From Sphingomonadales bacterium (GTDB lineage: Bacteria > Pseudomonadota > Alphaproteobacteria > Sphingomonadales > Sphingomonadaceae): a DNA stretch of 8,288 nt. The notes beneath the pieces are model-generated. The model was not told where the DNA came from. It ran no database searches and saw nothing but the letters and a program-made list of their open reading frames with translations. Position numbers and translations under genes: made by a program. How positions within the stretch are numbered: position 1 is the stretch's first letter; the number at the start of each line of letters is the position of its first letter. The stretch covers positions 1-8,288 of the forward strand of contig JAIVHR010000186.1 in assembly GCA_020200935.1 (NCBI GenBank). Reading direction: 5' to 3'. This document shows positions 1 to 6,096 of the stretch, piece by piece.

Positions 1-455
1 TCCGCGGACTTGGCCTCCTCGGCAGCAGCTTCGGCCGGAGCCTCGGCTGCGGCCTCGTCCGCCGGAGCCGGCTCCTCGGCGGGCGCGGATTTGGCGGCTT
101 CTATCGCTTCCCTGGCGGCCGTTTCCTTCTCGGTCTTCTCCTCGGCGCGTTGCTTGGCCTTCTCGCCGGGCTCGGCCTTTTGCGGGTTGCTGCGCGGCTC
201 GCGCTTGAACAGCCCTTCGGCATCGAGGAAGCGGGCGACGCGGTCCGACGGGCGGGCGCCGGCATCGAGCCAGTGTTTGGCGCGCTCGGTATCGAGCTTG
301 ATCCGCTCGGGATCGTCCTTGGCGAGCAGCGGGTTGTAGCTGCCGATGCGCTCGATGAAGCGGCCGTCGCGCGCATTGCGCGAATCGGTCACGACGATCT
401 TGTAATAGGGACGCTTCTTCGCGCCGCCGCGCGAGAGCCTGATTGCAACTGCCAT
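1..455 (-). CDS. rpsP: 30S ribosomal protein S16, 3' end cut by window edge
   Basis: Small-subunit ribosomal protein that binds 16S rRNA during early 30S assembly. The minus-strand frame opens at the ATG at 455-453 and stays open to the window edge (151 full codons). The N-terminus [20 protein letters not shown], then a [11 protein letters not shown] segment and [10 protein letters not shown], is the standard S16 core (residues 1 to about 85). An AGGAAG Shine-Dalgarno lies about 9 nt upstream, which fixes the start. S16 is usually 78-90 residues; here a tail begins near residue 90, first Lys/Glu-rich, then almost only Ala, Glu and Pro. Such tails are known in related alphaproteobacteria, and this one is probably disordered. 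The gene begins 38 bp after the ffh stop on the same strand, so it is probably co-transcribed with ffh. The usual followers (rimM, trmD, rplS) would lie beyond the left edge. Identity is very secure; the true C-terminus is not visible. Confidence 0.97.
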   Translation of the reverse strand, partial: MAVAIRLSRGGAKKRPYYKIVVTDSRNARDGRFIERIGSYNPLLAKDDPERIKLDTERAKHWLDAGARPSDRVARFLDAEGLFKREPRSNPQKAEPGEKAKQRAEEKTEKETAAREAIEAAKSAPAEEPAPADEAAAEAPAEAAAEEAKSA

Positions 456-493
456 TTTACTTCACTTCCTTTCTGAAGAACTCTTTGTAAGAC

Positions 494-1948
494 TTAACGT
501 TTCAACAATTTATCGAGATCGGGCGGCAGACCTTGCCCGCCCATTCCGGGCATCCCCGGCATCCCGCCAGGGGGCAGTTGTGCGCGACCTTCGCCAACTT
601 CGGGCAGCGCGCCGCCGCCGAACATCTTCATCAACCCCTTGATGCCGCCCATCTTCTTGATGCGCTTCATCGCGCCCGCCATTTCCTTGTGCATCTTCAA
701 CAGCCGGTTGACGTCCTGCACCGTCGTCCCCGAGCCCATCGCCACCCGCCGCTTGCGCTTGGCGTTGAGCAGCCCGGGTTTCGAGCGCTCCTGCTTCGTC
801 ATCGAGCCGATCATCGCATCCATATGGACGAGCACCCTGTCGTCCATGCCGCTCGCATCCATCGCCGCCTGCGCCTTCTTCATCCCCGGCAGCATGCCGG
901 CCAGCGCGCCGAGCCCGCCCATCCGCTGCATCTGCCGAAGCTGGGTCCTGAGATCGTTCAAGTCGAACTGGCCCTTGGCCATCTTTTTGGCGAAAGCCTC
1001 GGCCTCGTCGGCCTGCACCGTCTCGGCGGCGCGCTCGACGAGGCTGACCACGTCGCCCATGCCGAGAATCCGGCCGGCGACGCGTTCGGGGTGGAATTCC
1101 TCGAGCGCGTCATTCTTCTCGCCGGTGCCGATGAACTTGATCGGCGTGCCGGTCACCGCGCGCATCGAGAGCGCCGCCCCGCCGCGTGCGTCGCCGTCCA
1201 TCCGGGTCAGCACCGTGCCGGTCAGCGGCACCTGCGTGGTGAAGCTCTGCGCGACATTGACCGCATCCTGGCCGGTCAGCGCATCGACGACGAGCAGGAT
1301 TTCCTGCGGATTCGCGCGCGATGCGATCGCCTTCATCTCGTCCATCAGCTGCTGATCGACATGGTTGCGGCCCGCCGTGTCGAGCATCACCACGTCAAAC
1401 CCTTGCAGCTTGCCGGCCTGCAGCGCGCGGTTGGCGATCTCGACCGGCGGCTGCCCCTCGACGATCGGCAGTGTCGCCACCTCCACCTGGATGCCGAGCA
1501 CCGCCAGCTGCTCCTGCGCCGCCGGACGATTGACGTCGAGCGAGGCCATCAGCACCTTCTTGCCGCTTTTTTCCTTGAGCCGCTTGGCGATCTTGGCCGT
1601 CGTCGTCGTCTTGCCCGAACCCTGCAGCCCGACCATCATCACGACATTGGGCGGCGTGCCGTCAACGCGCAGCTCGGAGGCCTCGGCGCCGAGCATCTCG
1701 ACCAACGCATCGTTGACGATCTTGACGACCTGCTGGCCCGGGGTGACCGATTTCAGCACCTGCTGACCGACCGCCTGTTCGGTGACATTCTCGACGAATT
1801 CGCGCGCGACGGGCAGCGCGACATCGGCCTCGAGCAATGCGATCCGCACCTCGCGCATCGCCGCCCGGACATCCGCCTCATTGAGCGCGCCGCGGCCCTT
1901 CAGGCGATCGAAGACGCCGCCGAGCCGGTCGCTGAGAGTGTCGAACAT
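494..1948 (-). CDS. ffh: Signal recognition particle protein Ffh (SRP54 GTPase)
   Basis: Cytosolic GTPase that, with 4.5S RNA, binds signal sequences of nascent membrane proteins and docks on FtsY. The product is 484 residues, a usual length. Domains in order: N domain (about 1-95), G domain with P-loop GLQGSGKTT (107-115), the DVNRPAAQEQL motif (139-149), DTAGR (190-194) and a TRMDGD specificity motif (248-253). The M domain starts near 325 and contains the SRP-RNA-binding segment RRVAMGSGT (400-408). A Met/Gly/Pro-rich C-terminus (PGGMPGMPGMGG, 460-471) ends in LDKLLKR. I chose the ATG at 1948 (MFDTLSDRL) over an upstream in-frame ATG at 2041, because the family N-terminus starts here and an AGGAAGGGA ribosome-binding site stands just upstream; the extra 31 residues resemble no SRP sequence. 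The gene is first in an operon with rpsP and divergent from the GGDEF-EAL gene. A terminator-like hairpin in its leader suggests possible attenuation. Confidence 0.98.
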   Translation of the reverse strand: MFDTLSDRLGGVFDRLKGRGALNEADVRAAMREVRIALLEADVALPVAREFVENVTEQAVGQQVLKSVTPGQQVVKIVNDALVEMLGAEASELRVDGTPPNVVMMVGLQGSGKTTTTAKIAKRLKEKSGKKVLMASLDVNRPAAQEQLAVLGIQVEVATLPIVEGQPPVEIANRALQAGKLQGFDVVMLDTAGRNHVDQQLMDEMKAIASRANPQEILLVVDALTGQDAVNVAQSFTTQVPLTGTVLTRMDGDARGGAALSMRAVTGTPIKFIGTGEKNDALEEFHPERVAGRILGMGDVVSLVERAAETVQADEAEAFAKKMAKGQFDLNDLRTQLRQMQRMGGLGALAGMLPGMKKAQAAMDASGMDDRVLVHMDAMIGSMTKQERSKPGLLNAKRKRRVAMGSGTTVQDVNRLLKMHKEMAGAMKRIKKMGGIKGLMKMFGGGALPEVGEGRAQLPPGGMPGMPGMGGQGLPPDLDKLLKR

Positions 1949-1982
1949 CGTCAAATCCCTTCCTGCCCCGCAAACAAACGCG

Positions 1983-2012
1983 AAAAACGCCGGCGGGCGA
2001 AAACTCGCCGGC
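1983..2012 (-). terminator. Terminator-like hairpin in the ffh leader
   Basis: Read on the minus strand, GCCGGCG (2012-2006) and CGCCGGC (1995-1989) form a perfect 7-bp GC-only stem around a 10-nt loop, followed after one base by TTTTT (1987-1983). This is the shape of an intrinsic terminator. It lies 35 nt before the ffh ATG, and no minus-strand gene ends upstream of it inside the window. Either it stops unseen antisense transcription, or it is an attenuator inside the ffh leader, or ffh is transcribed from a start downstream of it. The structure is seen directly; its role is inference. Confidence 0.5.
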
Positions 2013-2064
2013 CAGCGTGCGCTCTCGGCGCTCGTCAACACGTCCGTTGCGGAACGATGGCGCC

Positions 2065-2093
2065 GAGATAGCCGCCGATGCGCGGCTTTACAA
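2065..2093 (-). promoter_or_regulatory. Possible sigma-70 type promoter for ffh-rpsP
   Basis: On the minus strand, TTGTAA (2093-2088) and TATCTC (2070-2065) are separated by exactly 17 nt. The match to consensus is moderate for the -35 box (4 of 6) and weak for the -10 box (3 of 6). Transcription would start near 2058 and give a leader of about 110 nt that includes the terminator-like hairpin at 1983-2012. No better minus-strand candidate was found in this divergent region. Confidence 0.28.
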
Positions 2094-2102
2094 GAGCGTG
2101 CG

Positions 2103-2116
2103 TTTCGGTGCCGAAA
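2103..2116. promoter_or_regulatory. Short inverted repeat in the divergent ffh / GGDEF-EAL region
   Basis: TTTCGG and CCGAAA form a perfect 6-bp dyad around a central TG, 40 bp upstream of the GGDEF-EAL start codon. It could be an operator or a chance dyad. I could not find a convincing -35/-10 pair for the plus-strand gene. The rest of 1949-2155 holds nothing else I can support. Confidence 0.2.
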
Positions 2117-2155
2117 TTAACCGGGTCTTCACTGTATCCGTGCCAGAAGGATCCG

Positions 2156-3808
2156 ATGACGCAGGGGGAATTCCAGGTGGAACTCGACGAGGACGAAGCG
2201 GTCAAGGCGCTGGCCGAACAGACGCCACGGCCGGTGATCACGATTGCGATCGGATTGATGGCGATCTCGATGTTCGCCGCGATCGGCGGCGTGGTGATCG
2301 CCAATATCCTCAACGGCACGGCGACCGAACGCGATCCGATTCTCGCCATCGCCTTGCTGCTCAATATCGCGCTGATCCTGATCGGCTGGCGGCACCATAA
2401 GGAAGTGACCAGGGAACTGGCGAGCCATTCGGAGGCCGCCAAGCGGGCGCGAGCACTCGCCTCGCGCGACCCGCTGACCGGTTTCTACAATCGCCGCGCG
2501 CTCAATCGCGAGATCCAGGGCGCACTTGCCAAGGCCGATCAGCGTCAGCGGGCGGTGGCGCTGTTCGTCATCGATCTCGACAGCTTCAAATTCATCAACG
2601 ACCTCAACGGCCACCACATCGGTGATCTGCTGCTCAAATCGGTGGCATCGCGGATCGCCGATGCGATGCCCAATTCGGCGATCAATGCGCGGCTCGGCGG
2701 CGACGAATTCGCCACCGCCTTCGAATTCGATCTCAACGATCCGTCCGAGGTCGACGATGTCGCCGAGATGCTGATCGAACGGCTCTCGCAGCCCTTCGCG
2801 GTCGAAGACCAGACGGTGCAGACCAGCGCCTCGCTCGGCATCTCGCGCTCGGACGGCCAGGTCGAGAGCGTCGAGACGTTGCTGCGCCGCGCCGACATCG
2901 CGATGTATGCGGCCAAGAAGCAGGGCAAGAACCGCGCCGTCTGGTTCGACGGCAGCATGGAGCGCATCCTCGAGACCCGCAACCGGATCGAAACCGGTAT
3001 CCGCAACGGCCTGCCGAACGGTGAATTCGTGCCCTATTACGAAAAGCAGATCGACATGCTGACCGGACAATTGCGCGGCTTCGAAGTGCTCGCCCGCTGG
3101 GAGCACCCGACGCGCGGCACGATCATGCCCGATGAATTCATCTCGGTCGCCGAGGAATGCGGGCTGATCACCGAGCTTTCCGAGACCGTCATGCGCCAGG
3201 CCTTTCTCGAGGCGCGCGAATGGGATTCCTCGCTGACGCTGTCGATCAACATCTCGCCGGCCCAGCTCAAGGACACCTGGCTCGCTCAGAAGATCATCAA
3301 GCTGCTGACCGAGACCAATTTCCCGCCCCACCGGCTCGAAATCGAGATCACCGAGACCGCATTGTTCGACAATATGGGCGTCGCCCAGGCGATCATCTCG
3401 AGCCTCAAGAATCAGGGCGTCAAGATCGCGCTCGACGATTTCGGCACCGGCTATTCGAGCCTGTCGCATCTGCGCGCCCTGCCCTTCGACCGGATCAAGA
3501 TCGACCGCAGCTTCATCTCCTCGATCAACGAGGACGGCGAAAGCGAAGCGATCGTCGATGCGATCACGCGGTTGGGCGAGAGCCTCAACCTGCCGATTAC
3601 CGCCGAGGGCGTCGAGAACGACAAGATCGAGCGGCGGCTCAAGAAGATCGGCCCGATGCACGGCCAGGGATGGTATTTCGGCGAGCCGATGCCGATCGGC
3701 GAGGCGCGCGAGCTGCTCGCTGGTATGGACCTGCTCGGCAGCATGACACCCGAGGAACGCGCCGAACAGGCGCTGCGGGACCTGCAGAAACTGCGCCGTT
3801 CGGCGTAA
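2156..3808 (+). CDS. Membrane-bound GGDEF-EAL protein (c-di-GMP cyclase / phosphodiesterase)
   Basis: A 550-residue inner-membrane protein predicted to act on the second messenger cyclic di-GMP. Two membrane segments (about 26-52 and 61-78) are joined by a very short periplasmic loop, so there is no large sensor domain and both ends face the cytoplasm. The GGDEF domain (about 98-265) has DPLTGFYNRR (105-114), the metal-site DLDSFKFIND (140-149) and an intact GGDEF (181-185). No RxxD inhibitory site precedes it: the four residues at the expected place are PNSA (172-175). The EAL domain (about 275-525) has EVL in place of EAL (310-312) with R314, N365, E397, D427-D428 in DDFGTGYSS, K448, E484 and Q504, so the usual catalytic set is present. 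I chose the ATG at 2156 over one at 2078 because AGAAGG stands 5 nt before it and the extra 26 residues are unlike a protein start. Either or both activities are possible; phosphodiesterase looks fully equipped. No gene name is assigned. Confidence 0.93.
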   Translation: MTQGEFQVELDEDEAVKALAEQTPRPVITIAIGLMAISMFAAIGGVVIANILNGTATERDPILAIALLLNIALILIGWRHHKEVTRELASHSEAAKRARALASRDPLTGFYNRRALNREIQGALAKADQRQRAVALFVIDLDSFKFINDLNGHHIGDLLLKSVASRIADAMPNSAINARLGGDEFATAFEFDLNDPSEVDDVAEMLIERLSQPFAVEDQTVQTSASLGISRSDGQVESVETLLRRADIAMYAAKKQGKNRAVWFDGSMERILETRNRIETGIRNGLPNGEFVPYYEKQIDMLTGQLRGFEVLARWEHPTRGTIMPDEFISVAEECGLITELSETVMRQAFLEAREWDSSLTLSINISPAQLKDTWLAQKIIKLLTETNFPPHRLEIEITETALFDNMGVAQAIISSLKNQGVKIALDDFGTGYSSLSHLRALPFDRIKIDRSFISSINEDGESEAIVDAITRLGESLNLPITAEGVENDKIERRLKKIGPMHGQGWYFGEPMPIGEARELLAGMDLLGSMTPEERAEQALRDLQKLRRSA

Positions 3809-3810
3809 TT

Positions 3811-3832
3811 CCCCTCCCGCAAGCGGGAGGGG
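3811..3832 (+). terminator. Strong GC hairpin after the GGDEF-EAL gene
   Basis: CCCCTCCCGC (3811-3820) and GCGGGAGGGG (3823-3832) are perfect inverted complements separated by AA, starting 2 nt after the TAA stop. In RNA the inner C-G pair would open to give a 9-bp stem with a CAAG loop. No T tract follows, so it may be a weak terminator, an mRNA 3'-end stabiliser or a bidirectional element. A second overlapping pairing, GGGGATG (3830-3836) with CATCACCCC (3842-3850, the second A bulged out), is also possible. The remaining intergenic DNA up to dapF is short. Confidence 0.5.
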
Positions 3833-3852
3833 GATGCACACCATCACCCCCT

Positions 3853-3884
3853 TTGCTAGACAGCGCGCCGCGCCGACCCTAGAT
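3853..3884 (+). promoter_or_regulatory. Possible dapF operon promoter, perhaps leaderless
   Basis: TTGCTA (3853-3858) and CTAGAT (3879-3884) resemble -35 and -10 boxes, with a rather long 20-nt spacer. The -10-like box ends 8 nt before the dapF ATG, so transcription would start at or within a base or two of the start codon. No Shine-Dalgarno is visible before the ATG (the preceding bases are CGCGCCCC), which fits a leaderless mRNA, a type common in alphaproteobacteria. The preceding hairpin would separate this operon from the GGDEF-EAL gene. Confidence 0.3.
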
Positions 3885-3892
3885 CGCGCCCC

Positions 3893-4699
3893 ATGCGCTT
3901 CCGCTTTCACAAGATGCACGGGCTCGGCAACGATTTCGCCGTGATCGATGCGCGCGACGAGCCGGTCGAGCTCGATCGCCGGGCGATCACCGCGCTCGCC
4001 GACCGCCGATCCGGCATCGGTTTCGACCAGCTCATCCTGCTCGAAAGGGATGCCGGAGCCGACGCACGGATGTCGATCTACAATGCGGACGGCGGCGAGG
4101 CGGAGGCCTGCGGCAACGCCGCGCGTTGCGTCGCGCTGCTGCTCGGCGGCGAAATCAGCCTCGCCACCGGCGACCGCGTGATCCGCCTCGGCCCGGCCGA
4201 CGGTGCCATCCGCGTTGAAATGGGCGAACCCAAATTCGGCTGGGACGAAATCCCGCTTGCCCATGCCCTCGACACCGCGTCGCTGCCGGTCGCTTGGGAG
4301 GAACTCGAAAATCCTTTCGCGGTGAATGTCGGCAACCCGCATCTCGTCTTTTTCGTCGACGACCCGGCGACGGTCGATCTCGGCCGCATCGGCCCGGAGA
4401 TCGAGAAGGACCCGCTGTTTCCCAATCGCATCAATGTCGGCGTGGCGAGCGTCACCGGGCCGCAATCGCTGCGGTTGCTTGTCTGGGAACGCGGCGCCGG
4501 ACTGACGCGCGCCTGCGGCACCGGCGCCTGCGCGGCGGCGGTCGCGGCAATCGAGCGCAAGCTGGTCGAGGCGCCAGTCACCGTGGTGCTCCCCGGCGGA
4601 CCGCTCGAGATCGACTGGCGGCCGGGCAGCTCGATCGTCATGACCGGGCCCGCGAGCCACGTCTTTACCGGCGAGATCGATTGGGATGAGGCCCTATGA
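3893..4699 (+). CDS. dapF: Diaminopimelate epimerase
   Basis: PLP-independent racemase of the lysine pathway that converts LL-diaminopimelate to meso-diaminopimelate, which is needed for peptidoglycan cross-linking and for lysine; it acts in the cytoplasm. The 268-residue length is normal. The N-terminal half starts KMHGLGNDFAVIDA (7-20) and carries the first catalytic cysteine in NADGGEAEACGNAARC (C73). The C-terminal half carries GNPH (147-150) and the second catalytic cysteine in ERGAGLTRACGTGAC (C208). Both two-base active-site cysteines are therefore present. The ATG at 3893 is the only start that keeps the family N-terminus (FHKMHGLGNDF); there is no Shine-Dalgarno. The stop overlaps the mtaB start as ATGA (4696-4699), implying translational coupling. 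It is the first gene of the dapF-mtaB-ftsY unit. Confidence 0.98.
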   Translation: MRFRFHKMHGLGNDFAVIDARDEPVELDRRAITALADRRSGIGFDQLILLERDAGADARMSIYNADGGEAEACGNAARCVALLLGGEISLATGDRVIRLGPADGAIRVEMGEPKFGWDEIPLAHALDTASLPVAWEELENPFAVNVGNPHLVFFVDDPATVDLGRIGPEIEKDPLFPNRINVGVASVTGPQSLRLLVWERGAGLTRACGTGACAAAVAAIERKLVEAPVTVVLPGGPLEIDWRPGSSIVMTGPASHVFTGEIDWDEAL

Positions 4700-6096
4700 G
4701 CGGGCCTGAGCTGATCACCTTGGGCTGCCGCCTCAATTTCGCCGAGAGCGAGGCGATGCGCGCGATGGCCGCGGACCGCGACGATCTCGTCATCGTCAAC
4801 AGCTGCGCGGTGACCGCCGAGGCGGTGCGCAAGACGCGCCAGCAGATCCGCAAGGCGCGCCGCGTCCGGCCCGATGCCGAAATCATCGTCACCGGCTGCG
4901 CGGCGCAGATCGAGACCGAGAGCTTTGCCGGCATGCCCGAGGTCGACCGGGTGCTCGGCAATCGGGAGAAGATGGAGGCGGAGTATTTCGTCAGCCAGAA
5001 ACCCGTTAGCCCTGAGCCTGTCGAAGGGCGTTTTTCCAACCGAGAAATGGGCTTCGACGAGCTCAGCCCTGACGGCTTAATGGAAGCGCGCGTCCAAGTC
5101 CGCGTCTCCGACATCATGGCGGTGCGCGAGACCGCGCCGCATCTCGTCACCGGTTTCGCCGAGCGCGCCCGCGCCTTCGTCGAGGTCCAGAATGGCTGCG
5201 ACCATCGCTGCACCTTCTGCGTCATACCCTATGGCCGCGGAAACAGCCGGTCGGTCCCCGCCGGGCTCGTCATCGAGCGGATCGAGGCTTTGGTCGCTCA
5301 GGGCTTTCGGGAAATCGTGCTGACCGGCGTCGATATCACCAGCTATGGCCCCGACCTTCCCGGTTCGCCGAGCCTTGGACTGCTCGTCGAGCGTATCCTG
5401 AAGCGCGTGCCGGCCCTCCCCCGGCTGCGGCTGTCGTCGCTCGACTCGGTCGAGATCGACGACAGGCTGTTCGAGATCATCACCACCGAGCCGCGCTTCA
5501 TGCCGCATCTCCATCTCTCGCTGCAGGCCGGTGACGACATGATCCTCAAGCGGATGAAGCGGCGCCACAGCCGCGCCGAGGCGGTCGAGATCGTCGAGCG
5601 ACTCAAATCCGCGCGCCCGGACATCGCGATCGGCGCCGACATCATCGCCGGCTTCCCGACCGAGAGCGACGAGATGGCGGCGAACACGCTCCGCCTCGTC
5701 GAGGATTGCGACATCGTCCACGGCCACATCTTCCCCTATTCGGCGCGCAAGGGCACGCCCGCGGCAAGGATGCCGCAGCTTCCGGTGACAGTCCGCAAGC
5801 AACGTGCGGGGAGGCTGCGCGAGGCTTGCGCGCGGCGAAGGACCGAATGGCTCGAAGGGTTGGTGGGGACACAGCAGAGGGTTCTGATCGAGAAGGACGG
5901 GACGGGCCACGCCGAGAACTTTGCCGAAGTCCAATTTCGTCATCCCGGCGAAAGCCGGGATCTCTGGCCGCCCGCGAAACGGCTCCGCAACACGGCAGGA
6001 GATTCCGACTTTCGCCGGAATGCCGAGATTGGGGAAATCGTTGATATCGTGGTGGCCGCCCGCGACGGGACATCGCTCGTCGGAGTGCCCGCATGA
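4696..6096 (+). CDS. mtaB: tRNA t6A37 methylthiotransferase MtaB, with two in-frame palindromic insertions
   Basis: Radical-SAM enzyme that adds a methylthio group to t6A at position 37 of ANN-decoding tRNAs, giving ms2t6A. The N-terminal methylthiotransferase domain has the three cluster cysteines C11 (LGCRLNFAES), C37 (VNSCAVTAEAVRKTRQ) and C68 (VTGCAAQ). The radical SAM domain has CDHRCTFC (C168, C172, C175) followed by VIPYGRGNSRS, then the typical LSSLDSVEID (247-256) and LHLSLQAGDD (272-281). A TRAM-like C-terminal part follows (about 391-460). At 466 residues it is longer than the roughly 400-430 I expect. The excess is explained by two repeats translated in frame: residues about 103-127 in the linker before the radical SAM domain, and about 414-444 inside the TRAM-like part. 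All catalytic cysteines are intact, so activity is plausible, but the second insertion could affect tRNA binding. It overlaps dapF and ftsY by ATGA at both ends. Sister enzyme MiaB is excluded mainly by overall similarity, so the family is certain and the subtype likely. Confidence 0.92.
   Translation: MSGPELITLGCRLNFAESEAMRAMAADRDDLVIVNSCAVTAEAVRKTRQQIRKARRVRPDAEIIVTGCAAQIETESFAGMPEVDRVLGNREKMEAEYFVSQKPVSPEPVEGRFSNREMGFDELSPDGLMEARVQVRVSDIMAVRETAPHLVTGFAERARAFVEVQNGCDHRCTFCVIPYGRGNSRSVPAGLVIERIEALVAQGFREIVLTGVDITSYGPDLPGSPSLGLLVERILKRVPALPRLRLSSLDSVEIDDRLFEIITTEPRFMPHLHLSLQAGDDMILKRMKRRHSRAEAVEIVERLKSARPDIAIGADIIAGFPTESDEMAANTLRLVEDCDIVHGHIFPYSARKGTPAARMPQLPVTVRKQRAGRLREACARRRTEWLEGLVGTQQRVLIEKDGTGHAENFAEVQFRHPGESRDLWPPAKRLRNTAGDSDFRRNAEIGEIVDIVVAARDGTSLVGVPA
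5003..5075. repeat. REPIN-like palindromic element A inside mtaB
   Basis: Two 27-nt arms, 5003-5029 and 5049-5075, are inverted copies of each other matching at 20 of 27 positions, with a 19-nt spacer. Each arm also folds alone: GCCCT (5009-5013) with AGGGC (5025-5029), and GGGCT (5049-5053) with AGCCC (5065-5069). Four of the seven mismatches between arms fall in pairs that keep these stems. The core CCCTGAGCCTGTCGAAGGG is one I recognise as a dispersed bacterial repeat; its translation here begins SPEPVEG. It lies fully within the coding sequence, in frame, between domains. Confidence 0.8.
5938..6025. repeat. REPIN-like palindromic element B inside mtaB
   Basis: Arms 5938-5964 and 5999-6025 are inverted copies matching at 23 of 27 positions, separated by 34 nt. 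The left arm folds as ATCCCGGC (5942-5949), a GAAA tetraloop, and GCCGGGAT (5954-5961): 8 perfect pairs. The right arm folds at 6002-6021 with the same layout; one pair is changed on both sides (C-G to T-A equivalent) and one is A.C on this strand and G.U on the other. The left arm is a familiar dispersed repeat, translated here as RHPGESRD. It is in frame within the last third of mtaB and differs in sequence from element A. Confidence 0.85.

Noticed and set aside
533..2071. A 512-codon plus-strand open frame opposite ffh.
   Set aside because: Antisense to a certain gene, His/Arg-rich low-quality composition, no family resemblance.
2078..2155. N-terminal extension of the GGDEF-EAL protein from an ATG at 2078.
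   Set aside because: The ATG at 2156 has a good AGAAGG site 5 nt upstream, and the extra 26 residues look like translated leader.
2129..4660. Very long (843-codon) open frame on the minus strand across the GGDEF-EAL and dapF genes.
   Set aside because: It is the antisense shadow of two well-supported genes in GC-rich DNA; its sequence is Arg/Asp/His-rich with no recognisable domain.
5003..6025. Palindromic elements A and B as CRISPR repeats.
   Set aside because: They differ from each other, occur once each, are inverted pairs rather than direct repeats with spacers, and lie inside a coding gene.
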